Positions 45,303-53,612 of a stretch of 64,000 nucleotides of DNA are shown here, in pieces. The stretch's first letter is position 1. Every line of letters starts with the position of its first letter. The notes beneath the pieces were generated by a model that was not told the origin of the DNA, did no database searches, and saw only the letters and a program-made list of their open reading frames with translations. A program made the position numbers and the translations under genes. The DNA comes from Dyadobacter fanqingshengii (GTDB lineage Bacteria > Bacteroidota > Bacteroidia > Cytophagales > Spirosomataceae): assembly GCF_023822005.2 (NCBI RefSeq), contig NZ_CP098806.1, positions 5,516,501 through 5,580,500 of the forward strand, read 5' to 3'.

Positions 45303-46838
45303 ATGTCGAAAAAAATCCAATCCGCTCTTATATCTGTATACTATAAGGATGGACTTGAACCTTTGGTTCGCCTGTTGCACAACAATGGTGTCAAACTCTA
45401 CTCCACCGGAGGCACTCAAACTTTCATTGAAAACTTAAATATTCCCGTCACAGCTGCGGAAGAACTGACGGGTTACCCTTCAATTTTTGGCGGAAGAGTA
45501 AAAACTTTGCACCCTGCAATTATGGGCGGCATTTTATACCGTCGCGATGATGCCGGTGATGTGGCACAGGCGCAGCAATATAACATTCCTGCCATTGACC
45601 TGGTGGTTGTGGATCTTTATCCTTTTGAAGAAACCGTTGCTTCGGGTGCCGGAGAAGAGGACATTATTGAGAAAATAGACATTGGAGGCATTTCGCTGAT
45701 CCGTGCTACTGCTAAAAATTTCAAAGATACATTGATCGTTTCTTCGCGTAGCCAATATGCGGAGGTGGTGGAATTGCTGACTGCCAAAGCGGGCGCGACG
45801 GACATTGAAGATCGTCGTTACTATGCTGGTCAGGCTTTTGCTGTGTCTTCGCATTACGACGGAGCCATCAATCGCTTTTTTACAGCTGATAAAGAAAAAA
45901 CAGACAAAGAACTTTTTGACTTCACAAGCCTGGCTTCTCAAACATTGCGTTACGGTGAAAATCCGCACCAGAATGCCACTTATTACGGCGATCTGGAAGG
46001 GATTTTTGATAAATTGCATGGTAAGGAATTGTCTTACAACAATTTGGTTGACGTGGATGCATGTGTGAATTTGATTGACGAATTCGCTGGCGCAGCCCCG
46101 ACTTTTGCCATTATAAAACATACGAATGCCTGCGGAATAGCCACTGCGGCAACGGCGAAAGAGGCCTATGACAATGCATTAGCCTGTGATCCGGTTTCTG
46201 CTTTTGGTGGTGTGGTGATTACCAATTCAAAAGTGGATTTGACTACGGCTGAGGAGTTGAATAAACTGTTCATGGAGATCCTGATCGCTCCTGAATATGA
46301 CGAGGATGCTCTGCAACTTTTAAAATCAAGGAAAAACAGGATTTTGCTGAAACGCAATGCGGTTGATCTGCCACAGATCATGTTCAAAACCATTTTGAAT
46401 GGGGTTTTGGTGCAGGATAAGGATCTTTCCACCGAGGTTCAGGCACAATTTACGACGGTAACTGAGAAGGCACCCACGGCGAATGAGCTTACCGCACTTG
46501 AATTTGCACTGAAAGTTTGCAAGCATACGAAGTCCAATACAATTGTTCTGGCAAAAGAAAACCAACTGCTAGCCAGCGGAACCGGCCAAACTTCCCGCGT
46601 AGACGCATTACGCCAGGCGATTGACAAAGCCAATGCATTCGGCTTCGACCTAAATGGCGCTGTAATGGCCTCCGACGCATTCTTCCCATTCGCCGACTGC
46701 GTGGAAATTGCGCATTTAGCTGGGATTACAGCCGTTGTCCAGCCAGGCGGTTCAATTCGGGATAAAGATTCGACGGATTATTGCAATGCGAACGGCGTAG
46801 CAATGGTTACGACTGGCATTCGTCATTTTAAGCATTAA
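45303..46838 (+). CDS. purH: Bifunctional AICAR formyltransferase/IMP cyclohydrolase
   Basis: This 511-residue enzyme catalyses the last two steps of purine synthesis: formylation of AICAR with 10-formyl-THF and closure to IMP. The N-terminal MGS-like cyclohydrolase domain (about 1-145) has LYSTGGTQ and GGRVKTLHPAIMGGIL. The C-terminal transformylase domain has RYGENPHQNATYY, the FAIIKHTNACG catalytic Lys-His, and the final AVVQPGGSIRD and FRHFKH-like end (GIRHFKH). Length is typical. It stands alone, followed by a large palindrome rather than other pur genes. Confidence 0.97.
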   Translation: MSKKIQSALISVYYKDGLEPLVRLLHNNGVKLYSTGGTQTFIENLNIPVTAAEELTGYPSIFGGRVKTLHPAIMGGILYRRDDAGDVAQAQQYNIPAIDLVVVDLYPFEETVASGAGEEDIIEKIDIGGISLIRATAKNFKDTLIVSSRSQYAEVVELLTAKAGATDIEDRRYYAGQAFAVSSHYDGAINRFFTADKEKTDKELFDFTSLASQTLRYGENPHQNATYYGDLEGIFDKLHGKELSYNNLVDVDACVNLIDEFAGAAPTFAIIKHTNACGIATAATAKEAYDNALACDPVSAFGGVVITNSKVDLTTAEELNKLFMEILIAPEYDEDALQLLKSRKNRILLKRNAVDLPQIMFKTILNGVLVQDKDLSTEVQAQFTTVTEKAPTANELTALEFALKVCKHTKSNTIVLAKENQLLASGTGQTSRVDALRQAIDKANAFGFDLNGAVMASDAFFPFADCVEIAHLAGITAVVQPGGSIRDKDSTDYCNANGVAMVTTGIRHFKH

Positions 46839-46887
46839 GAGCTGGCTAGGAAGCTATTTGCTTTGTCAGCCTGAACCGTAGAGGCGT

Positions 46888-46975
46888 TAACCTCCTCTGT
46901 CACGCTGAGCGTAGTCGAAGCGCGTTACCAAGGAGTAGCGCGCTTCGACTACGCTCAGCGTGACAGAGGAGGTTA
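46888..46975. repeat. Perfect 37-bp-arm palindrome (REP-like hairpin)
   Basis: Arms 46888-46924 and 46939-46975 are exact reverse complements, separated by a 14-base loop. The core CACGCTGAGCGTAGTCGAAG is of a type seen as dispersed intergenic repeats in Bacteroidota genomes (recollection). It lies 49 bases after purH and may act as a terminator or RNA stabiliser. No second copy was found in this window. Confidence 0.85.
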
Positions 46976-47045
46976 GCTCTCCACTTCCGGTGAACTTGAC
47001 AAGAGAATAAGCTTCATTGCTCTACAAACCTCAACACAATCTGTT

Positions 47046-47921
47046 TTGAAAACCGGTCAATCATCCCAGCATCGTTACATCAGACTGGGAAAGTTATTGA
47101 TAACCGGATTAGCAGTCATTACTGCCAGCCTTTTCTTCCTCTACCCTCAGATTTTTTATTGTGAACTGATCCGTTTTTCAGGGTTCCGATCAGAGAAAGG
47201 CCAAATTTATTTCAGCCCGGAGATTAAACCCGTTCGTTACAAGAAGCTGAAATCGATCATTGGCCGCTCCGAGGCCCGGGTTGATTCATTCTTTGCGGGG
47301 AAAAAATCCAAACCGGTCATTATCGTTTGCAGCAATCCGCAGCAGTACCAAAAATATTGCAGCAGCACCGAAGGCGCGGGGTGCAGCCTGGGAACGCCCT
47401 GGGGCAACTCTTTCGTGATTTTGAACACCCAGGGAATGAATGTGGACGTGATCAGCCACGAAATGAGCCATACCGAACTGCTCGAACGGCTGGGTTGGTG
47501 GACCATCGCCACTGAAATTCCGCAATGGTTCAACGAAGGCATTGCCCTCATGCTCGACAGGCGTTTCGTTAATAATCCCGATAAAATTAGCCGCTATTTC
47601 GATTATATGGACGAATGGCTTTACTATACGGGTGGCGGGCAGCAGATCCTGGAACTCAGGGACATTGCTTCCATAAAAGGGTTTTTCAATAACAATCAAA
47701 AACAGGTTATGCTCGCTTATATGTCGGCCGGACTGGAAGTTTCCTATTGGCTGATCATTTCAGAAAAAGACGGTTTGCAGCGATTGATCAGCGATTTGGA
47801 GCGCGGCAAAAGTTTTGAAGAAGCGTATCGGAATGCCGAGGAGAAGCGACGCGCTTACTGGTTTAAGAAACTCCCCACCAATCCGCTCAGATTTCAGGAC
47901 TCAAAGAAAATATTGGAATAA
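47046..47921 (+). CDS. Membrane-anchored metallopeptidase-like protein
   Basis: The only reasonable start is a TTG at 47046, giving 291 residues; no ATG lies in frame before residue 130. A basic N-terminus and one membrane segment (about residues 16-33, LLITGLAVITASLFFLYP) precede an extracytoplasmic domain. ISHEMSHTELLERLG has the HExxH zinc motif of gluzincins, and IPQWFNEGIALMLDRR, 23 residues later, supplies the third ligand Glu. This matches the peptidase MA-like group (PF13485). Four cysteines cluster around YCSSTEGAGCSLG. The substrate is unknown; there is no operon partner. Confidence 0.7.
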   Translation: MKTGQSSQHRYIRLGKLLITGLAVITASLFFLYPQIFYCELIRFSGFRSEKGQIYFSPEIKPVRYKKLKSIIGRSEARVDSFFAGKKSKPVIIVCSNPQQYQKYCSSTEGAGCSLGTPWGNSFVILNTQGMNVDVISHEMSHTELLERLGWWTIATEIPQWFNEGIALMLDRRFVNNPDKISRYFDYMDEWLYYTGGGQQILELRDIASIKGFFNNNQKQVMLAYMSAGLEVSYWLIISEKDGLQRLISDLERGKSFEEAYRNAEEKRRAYWFKKLPTNPLRFQDSKKILE

Positions 47922-48002
47922 ATATATGTCGATTTAACACTTGTAACTATATTTATGAACACAATTGAAAACAGGATAAATATTTTTATGTCCATTTTCA
48001 TT

Positions 48003-48034
48003 TTGCACTATTTTCTGAAAATAATGTACCTTTC
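48003..48034 (+). promoter_or_regulatory. Putative sigma-A promoter of the symporter gene
   Basis: TTG at 48003-48005 and TACCTTTC at 48027-48034 (one mismatch to TAnnTTTG) are 21 bases apart, the usual Bacteroidota spacing. The start codon follows 47 bases later. Confidence 0.4.
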
Positions 48035-48081
48035 GATTTAAACTAATCAGCCTCATACATTCATCTATTTTATTATTTGAA

Positions 48082-49701
48082 ATGCAACAATTACAAAGCC
48101 TGGATTATATTGTTTTCTTCTTCTATTTCATTGTCGTCTCCGGTTACGGTTATTGGATTTATCAACGGAAAAGGTCAAAAGTAGAGTCAACCAAGGATTT
48201 CTTTCTGGCAGAAGGTTCGCTCACCTGGTGGGCCATTGGGGCATCATTGATCGCTTCCAACATTTCTGCTGAGCAGTTCATCGGAATGTCCGGAAACGGG
48301 TTTTCAATGGGTTTAGGTATTTCAACATATGAATGGATGGCGGCCGCAACACTCGTGATTGTAGCCGTTTTTTTTATGCCTATTTATCTCAAAAACAAGA
48401 TTTATACAATGCCTCAGTTTCTGAGTCAGCGTTACAATCCGACCGTGAGCTTAATTATGGCCGTTTTCTGGCTGGCGTTGTACATTCTGGTTAACCTTAC
48501 ATCTATCCTGTATCTGGGCGCGCTGGCTGTTTCGGGGATTTCAGGGCTGGATTTTCAATTTTGTATGATTGCACTGGCTGTCTTCGCGATCATTATTACG
48601 GTTGGCGGGATGAAAGTAATTGGTTACACCGATGTAATTCAGGTATTTTTCCTTGTAATTGGCGGATTAGCAACCACTTATCTGGCTGTAAACCTGGTTT
48701 CCGGAGAGGCTGGAATTGATGGTGTTATGACCGGGATTAAAATGATGCGTGAAAATCATGATGACCACTTCCACATGATCTTCCCCAAGACAAGTCCATT
48801 CTACATGCAGTTGCCGGGACTGGCGGTGCTTCTTGGCGGGATGTGGATTGTGAACCTGAATTATTGGGGCTGTAACCAATATATCACCCAGCGGGCTTTG
48901 GGCGCCGACCTGAAAACTGCCCGGAATGGTATTCTTTTCGCAGCGTTTTTGAAACTCTTAATGCCTGTTATCGTGGTTTTGCCAGGTATCGCGGCTTACG
49001 CATTGTATAGCAAAGGTCTGTTTCAGGCAGAAATGCTTGATGCCGATGGTCAGATAAATGCTGATAAAGCTTATCCGGTGCTGCTTAATTTGCTTCCAGC
49101 TGGTTTGAAAGGACTTTCTTTCGCAGCATTAACAGCCGCGGTTGTAGCTTCTCTGGCTGGTAAAGCAAACAGTATTTCAACGATTTTCACACTAGATATT
49201 TTCAAAAATTACATTGGTAAAAACGCGGATGAAAAAACGCTCGTACGCATTGGCCGTATCGTTGTTGTAGTTTCTATGATCCTCGCAATTGTCGTTTCCC
49301 CTTACATGGGCATTGACAAAAAGGGAGGTTTTCAATTCATTCAGGAAATGACCGGGTTGCTTTCTCCGGGTATTTTTGCCTCGTTTATCATGGGCTTTTT
49401 CTGGAAGCGCACCAACTCCGCAGGAGCATTATTTGCGATTGTAGGGGGTTTCCTTATCGCATTGGCCATGCACAACAATTACTTCCCATTCGCCGACTGG
49501 ACGCAGGTTCCCTTCCTCGACCGTATGGGTCTTGTATTCCTGATATGTGTTGTGGTTATGGTGATTTTAGGACTGGTAATGCCTGATGAAAAGAAAGGCC
49601 TGGCCATCGATTCGTCAATGTTCATCCCGCACCGCAGCTTTATCGTTGGCGCCGTTGTCGTGATATGCTTAATCACATTCTTATACGCTCACTTCTGGTA
49701 A
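48082..49701 (+). CDS. Sodium/solute symporter, SGLT-like (SSS family)
   Basis: This 539-residue inner-membrane protein has about 14 hydrophobic segments. The SSS family signature is present: DFFLAEGSLTWWAIGASLIASNISAEQFIGMSG near the N-terminus and the core GGMKVIGYTDVIQVFFLVIGG. NYWGCNQYITQRALGA and SLAGKANSISTIFTLDIF match the sugar-type (SGLT) branch, where the loop after TM8 carries Na2-site residues. It couples Na+ entry to uptake of a sugar, inositol or similar solute. No catabolic enzyme is adjacent, so the solute cannot be named. A bidirectional terminator follows. Confidence 0.9.
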   Translation: MQQLQSLDYIVFFFYFIVVSGYGYWIYQRKRSKVESTKDFFLAEGSLTWWAIGASLIASNISAEQFIGMSGNGFSMGLGISTYEWMAAATLVIVAVFFMPIYLKNKIYTMPQFLSQRYNPTVSLIMAVFWLALYILVNLTSILYLGALAVSGISGLDFQFCMIALAVFAIIITVGGMKVIGYTDVIQVFFLVIGGLATTYLAVNLVSGEAGIDGVMTGIKMMRENHDDHFHMIFPKTSPFYMQLPGLAVLLGGMWIVNLNYWGCNQYITQRALGADLKTARNGILFAAFLKLLMPVIVVLPGIAAYALYSKGLFQAEMLDADGQINADKAYPVLLNLLPAGLKGLSFAALTAAVVASLAGKANSISTIFTLDIFKNYIGKNADEKTLVRIGRIVVVVSMILAIVVSPYMGIDKKGGFQFIQEMTGLLSPGIFASFIMGFFWKRTNSAGALFAIVGGFLIALAMHNNYFPFADWTQVPFLDRMGLVFLICVVVMVILGLVMPDEKKGLAIDSSMFIPHRSFIVGAVVVICLITFLYAHFW

Positions 49702-49720
49702 GAGGCATTGGGCAAAAAGA

Positions 49721-49748
49721 AAAGGCTTGGAGCGATCCAAGCCTTTTT
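49721..49748. terminator. Bidirectional terminator
   Basis: AAAGGCTTGGA (49721-49731) pairs with TCCAAGCCTTT (49736-49746) around a 4-base loop, with T-runs on both strands. It separates the symporter gene from the convergent cyclophilin gene. Confidence 0.85.
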
Positions 49749-49770
49749 GCTTTTGAAGACGGGCAGCGTA

Positions 49771-50214
49771 TTAAGCTTGTTCTTCGATAATAGTAATTTT
49801 CTGAATCTTGTCACCCTGGCGAAGCAGGTCAACAGTATCAACGCCTTCTACGACTTTACCGAAACAAGTATGGTTTCCGTCCAAATGCGCGGTGTTTGTG
49901 CGGCTATGGCAGATAAAAAACTGCGATCCGCCTGTGTTACGACCAGCATGTGCCATCGACAGTACACCACGATCGTGATATTGGTTGCCACCGCTTAATT
50001 CGCAATCAATTTTATAACCTGGGCCGCCGCGACCTGTTCCGGTTGGATCTCCACCCTGAACCATAAAATCCGGTATAACCCTGTGAAAGATCAGTCCGTC
50101 GTAAAATCCTTTTTTTGAAAGATCAACAAAGTTTTTCACCGTTCCGGGAGCATCCTCATCGTAGAATTCGATCAGCATGGTACCTTTGTCCGTGATCATT
50201 TCTGCTTTTGTCAT
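49771..50214 (-). CDS. Peptidyl-prolyl cis-trans isomerase, cyclophilin type
   Basis: This 147-residue cyclophilin has no signal peptide, so it is cytoplasmic. The catalytic and binding residues are visible: FHRVIPDFMVQGGDPTGTGRGGPGY (Arg, Phe, Gln), SMAHAGRNTGGSQFFIC and LDGNHTCFGKVVEG (with His where many have Lys or Trp neighbours). It speeds prolyl isomerisation during protein folding. Length is typical of the short bacterial form (PpiB type). It is a single gene ending at the shared terminator. Confidence 0.93.
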   Translation of the reverse strand: MTKAEMITDKGTMLIEFYDEDAPGTVKNFVDLSKKGFYDGLIFHRVIPDFMVQGGDPTGTGRGGPGYKIDCELSGGNQYHDRGVLSMAHAGRNTGGSQFFICHSRTNTAHLDGNHTCFGKVVEGVDTVDLLRQGDKIQKITIIEEQA

Positions 50215-50290
50215 ATTAATTTAATAGAGAATTTGAATAAAAATTAAAGTTGTTTTCAGGCCAGTTCAGCTGGCTCCTCATAACAACACA

Positions 50291-50317
50291 AAGAAAAGGA
50301 TAATGTATCCTTTTCTT
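50291..50317. terminator. AT-rich hairpin between genes
   Basis: AAGAAAAGGATA (50291-50302) pairs perfectly with TATCCTTTTCTT (50306-50317) around a 3-base loop. It lies 29 bases beyond the stop of the lytic transglycosylase gene on the minus strand and probably ends its transcript. Confidence 0.55.
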
Positions 50318-50345
50318 CAATTTTATACCAAATAAAATGATTGAA

Positions 50346-51188
50346 TCAAGAGCCGGCGACTAGCTTGCCAGACTCACTTACAAGTTGCAACTCTTCTTTT
50401 TCCAGCAATGCAGCCTTTTCCGATTCTAATTCGGCTTTTTGCGATTGCAGTTCAGCTTTTTTCTGCTCTACCTTGAAATCTTCCAAACGTTCAACTACTT
50501 CTCCGCTTCCCCATTCTTTGCTTCTTTCGGGGTTGTTGAACCATTCTTTGACTGCCAGGATTTTATAAATGTAACGTGTAGTTTCTGAGTTTAAACGCAG
50601 CTTAAAATAATCGTCCTTGTTCTGTGCATCCAGTTTATTCTGAATGTGCGTCGGTCCTGCGTTATAAGCAGCCGCTACAAGTGTCCATGAACCAAGTTGA
50701 CGATAAAGATTGCGGAGATATTTCCCTGCCGCATGCGTTGATTTGACGAGATGTTTGCGGTCGTCCCTGGTTTCATTGATAACCAGCCCTAGAGATTTTG
50801 CTGTTGCAGGCATCAGTTGCCAGTAGCCTCCCGCGCCTCTATGCGATTTTGCATCGTTAGTCATTGCGCTCTCTATTAATGGAAGATATTTAAAATCGGC
50901 TGGTACTCCGTACTTTTTAAGAATCGGTTCTATAATCTTGATTCTTTTTTGGGTCTTTGTCATCAGCTTACGAAAAGTGGGGTTGTCGTAATTTCTGATC
51001 ATGTTTTGATATCGCTCAGCGATTCGAAGCTCTGTTAATGGAATGGCCTCGCCACAAAAGTCAATAGCAAGAAGATCTGAATTTATAATTGTTGTCTCTT
51101 TCAGTTCCTTCTTTTCCACCCCCACCTCGCTCATTGGTTCATTACCCATTATTGCGATTGAGAGGGCCATAAAGATAAGTTTAATCAT
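50346..51188 (-). CDS. Lytic transglycosylase (SLT domain, MltD-like)
   Basis: This 280-residue protein has an N-terminal signal-like segment (MIKLIFMALSIAIMG), so it is exported. The SLT/lysozyme-like domain (about residues 80-205) has LPLIESAMTNDAKSHRGAGG with the catalytic Glu, GYWQLMPATAKSLGL, and AAAYNAGPTHIQNKL. It cleaves the glycan strands of peptidoglycan to 1,6-anhydro products. The C-terminus is a Glu/Lys/Gln-rich coiled coil (about 225-270) in place of LysM repeats, probably for partner contact. It is a single gene. Confidence 0.9.
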   Translation of the reverse strand: MIKLIFMALSIAIMGNEPMSEVGVEKKELKETTIINSDLLAIDFCGEAIPLTELRIAERYQNMIRNYDNPTFRKLMTKTQKRIKIIEPILKKYGVPADFKYLPLIESAMTNDAKSHRGAGGYWQLMPATAKSLGLVINETRDDRKHLVKSTHAAGKYLRNLYRQLGSWTLVAAAYNAGPTHIQNKLDAQNKDDYFKLRLNSETTRYIYKILAVKEWFNNPERSKEWGSGEVVERLEDFKVEQKKAELQSQKAELESEKAALLEKEELQLVSESGKLVAGS

Positions 51189-51644
51189 TCATTTTTCATT
51201 TCGTGGAACATAGTAAAAGGCGTCAAGCCGAGGAGCAAAGATAACGGTATTTGAACTAATAATATTTCATTTTAAGCTAAAAGTTTGATTCATAGCACGT
51301 TATACAACCGTCGTGTAGTATTAATTCAAGACCATGTCGTTTGGACTATTTTGTTCATTTCCTGCGTTTGCTTTGCGTATAGCGTGATTTGAGGAATTTA
51401 AATTGGCAGATTCCAATAATCACAAAACGTCAATCTTCCTATTTTATAGAAATTAAAATAGAATTAATTGTAATAGTTGCATTTGTATAGCTGAATACCA
51501 AGCAATTATGTGATGAAACACGTCTAAAAATGCGGATTTGGCCCCATTTGTTTGTATTTGAGAAGTTTGGCTACATTAAAAAATTTATTTTCAGGCTTTG
51601 GAATCAGGGATATATTAACTTGCATTTCGCATTTTTTTGAAGAT
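51189..51644. other. Non-coding gap upstream of the moa/moe operon
   Basis: This 456-base AT-rich stretch lies between the divergent lytic transglycosylase and moeA genes. I see no gene, no Moco-riboswitch-like fold and no ModE-type palindrome that I can support. Only the minus-strand -7 box at 51236 is clear. An open frame reaching back to 51552 before moeA reads as non-coding. Confidence 0.4.
51236..51243 (-). promoter_or_regulatory. Putative -7 promoter box (TATCTTTG) of the transglycosylase gene
   Basis: On the minus strand TATCTTTG matches TAnnTTTG exactly, 47 bases before the ATG at 51188. No -33 element was found at the expected distance. Confidence 0.4.
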
Positions 51645-52835
51645 ATGGTGACGGTAAACGAGGCTAAACAAAAGATTATTGCCAATGTGAAGGCTTTGTC
51701 CGCTCAGTCAGTGGATGTCCGTGATGCTTTGGGACATGTTTTAGCCGATGATATTTTGGCGCCCATGTCTTTGCCATCATTCAGGCAATCGTCCATGGAT
51801 GGATATGCAGTTGTTGACACGGATATTTCGGAAAAAGATACCATCCTCAAACTCTCGGGGGAATCAAAAGCAGGACAAACCAATACACAAACATTGATTT
51901 CCGGCAGTGCAATGCGGATTTTCACGGGGGCGCCCGTTCCCGAAGGGGCCACAGCGGTTGTGATGCAGGAAAATACGTCATCGGAAAACGGAACTATCAC
52001 CATTCACGAGTTCCCTGTTCAGGCAGGTAAAAATGTAAGGAACATTGGCCAGCAAATCCAGAAAGGCGCTATCGCATTGGAGAAAGGCACTTTTCTGTCG
52101 CCTGGGAGCATAGGGTTTTTACAGGGAATGAATATATGGGAAGCCAGCGTTCACAAAAAACCCAAAGTTGGCCTGCTCATAACAGGAGATGAATTGCTGC
52201 ATAAAGGAGATTCAATTGTTCATGGAAAAATTTTTGAATCAAATTCTGCTATGCTTGCAGCCGCATTGCAAAAGGAAGGAATTGCAGATCTTGAAATAAA
52301 ATATGCAGAAGATGACCTGGAATCGACGATAAACGGGTTGCATGAGTTAGCAGAAAACAATGACGTCGTGCTGGCTTCGGGAGGGATTTCGGTGGGAGAC
52401 TATGATTTTGTGGGGAAAGCAGTAGAAGCAGTAGGTGCTGAAACAATATTCTATAAGGTGCGTCAGAAGCCCGGTAAACCATTATTATTTGCTAAGCGAC
52501 GTGATAAGTTGTTCTTTGCATTGCCAGGAAACCCTGCTTCTTCGCTGGTGTGCTATTATGAATATGTGCTGCCTGCGTTGAGGATCCTGTCGGGCCGGAA
52601 AGATCCGTTTTTAACAACGCTGAAAATGCCCGCGAAACTTGCCTATTCCTTTCATGGTGAGCGCGACGAATTTCTCAAAGGACTGATCGTGAATGGTGAA
52701 GTTACCCCGTTGGATGGCCAGGAATCATTTGCATTGCGTTCTTTTGCAATTGCAAACGCGATCATTTATTTGCCTGTTGAGCAAAACAGCGTGAAGGAAG
52801 GTGATCTGGTTGAAGTTCATTTGCTTCCTTTCTGA
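51645..52835 (+). CDS. moeA: Molybdopterin molybdenumtransferase MoeA
   Basis: From ATG 51645 (MVTVNEAKQKIIANV) the enzyme has 396 residues; the upstream extension is not protein-like. It inserts molybdate into adenylylated molybdopterin. N-terminal MoeA domains hold PLPSFRQSSMDGYA-like sequence (SLPSFRQSSMDGYAVVD), RIFTGAPVPEGATAVVMQE and the MoCF-binding domain (about 175-320) with GLLITGDELL, ESNSAML, ASGGISVGDYDFV and KPLLFAKR...ALPGNPASS. The C-terminal domain IV follows. First gene of a five-gene molybdenum-cofactor operon; moaD starts 50 bases later. Confidence 0.95.
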   Translation: MVTVNEAKQKIIANVKALSAQSVDVRDALGHVLADDILAPMSLPSFRQSSMDGYAVVDTDISEKDTILKLSGESKAGQTNTQTLISGSAMRIFTGAPVPEGATAVVMQENTSSENGTITIHEFPVQAGKNVRNIGQQIQKGAIALEKGTFLSPGSIGFLQGMNIWEASVHKKPKVGLLITGDELLHKGDSIVHGKIFESNSAMLAAALQKEGIADLEIKYAEDDLESTINGLHELAENNDVVLASGGISVGDYDFVGKAVEAVGAETIFYKVRQKPGKPLLFAKRRDKLFFALPGNPASSLVCYYEYVLPALRILSGRKDPFLTTLKMPAKLAYSFHGERDEFLKGLIVNGEVTPLDGQESFALRSFAIANAIIYLPVEQNSVKEGDLVEVHLLPF

Positions 52836-52885
52836 ATCAGATTCCCGCAAAAATTGTTAAGCCAAAGAATTGACAAAAATAGGAA

Positions 52886-53125
52886 ATGAGCATTCAAATC
52901 ATGTATTATGGAATGCTGGCGGAAATTACTGGCCAGGCTAACGAAATTTGGATCGCCGATCCGCATCTTACAGTTGGGGATTTCCGCAACCAGATCATGG
53001 AGCGATATCCGGCTATGCGCGAAAAAAAATTCAAGATTGCAGTGGATCAAAAAATCGCACAGGATTACGTTTCTATTGATAACGCATCGGAAATAGCATT
53101 ACTGCCGCCATTTGCCGGCGGGTGA
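52886..53125 (+). CDS. moaD: Molybdopterin synthase sulfur carrier subunit MoaD
   Basis: This 79-residue ubiquitin-fold protein ends in the required Gly-Gly (LLPPFAGG), whose C-terminus is activated by adenylation and carries the thiocarboxylate sulfur used to make the dithiolene of molybdopterin. MSIQIMYYGMLAEITGQ and VNNASEIALLPPFAGG-like ends (here IDNASEIALLPPFAGG) are typical. It works with MoaE, encoded 34 bases downstream. The activating MoeB is not in this window. Confidence 0.93.
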   Translation: MSIQIMYYGMLAEITGQANEIWIADPHLTVGDFRNQIMERYPAMREKKFKIAVDQKIAQDYVSIDNASEIALLPPFAGG

Positions 53126-53159
53126 CCACCAGCATTAGCCAAACAGAAGAACCACCATC

Positions 53160-53609
53160 ATGGAAAAAGTGCATAAGCATAAAAAAGTATTTGTACAGGG
53201 GCCCATAAGCCCTGATTTTGTTTCAAAATCGATCGCATCCCACCAGTCAAAAACGGAGATTGGTGCGCACGCCATCTTTCTGGGCCAGATCCGTGCAGAC
53301 AAAAAAGCAGACGGCGTTGTGACCGGAATTGAATATTCAGCTTACGAAGAAATGGCCGAAAAAGCATTTCATGAGATCAGGGAAGCCGCTTTTTCAAAGT
53401 TTGAACTTACTTGCATGCACATTTACCACAGCTTGGGCGTTGTTCCAACAGGCGAGATCAGTCTGTTCGTTTTTGTTTCTTCACCGCATCGCCGCGCCGC
53501 GTTTGAAGCGTCTGAATACATTGTAGAGGAAATCAAAGCAAATGTCCCGATCTTCGGAAAAGAGCTGGTAGGAGCGGGTGGAGCGTACGTTTGGAAAGAA
53601 AATAAATAG
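53160..53609 (+). CDS. moaE: Molybdopterin synthase catalytic subunit MoaE
   Basis: This 149-residue protein is the large subunit of molybdopterin synthase, converting cyclic pyranopterin monophosphate to molybdopterin with sulfur from MoaD. Family motifs are GAHAIFLGQIRADKKADGV, IEYSAYEEMAEKAF, the HIYHSLGVVPTGEISLFVFVSSPHR stretch split by its active-site basic residues, and the C-terminal IFGKELVGAGGAYVWKEN with the catalytic Lys. It lies between moaD and the moaC-mogA fusion. Confidence 0.94.
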   Translation: MEKVHKHKKVFVQGPISPDFVSKSIASHQSKTEIGAHAIFLGQIRADKKADGVVTGIEYSAYEEMAEKAFHEIREAAFSKFELTCMHIYHSLGVVPTGEISLFVFVSSPHRRAAFEASEYIVEEIKANVPIFGKELVGAGGAYVWKENK

Positions 53610-53612
53610 ATT

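Noticed and set aside
46740..46765. GGTTCAATTCGG resembling a tRNA T-loop
   Set aside because: It lies in the purH coding frame and no acceptor or anticodon stem surrounds it.
51189..51644. Possible molybdenum-cofactor riboswitch before moeA
   Set aside because: No conserved stem-loop set that I can support was found in the gap; a covariance-model search would settle it.
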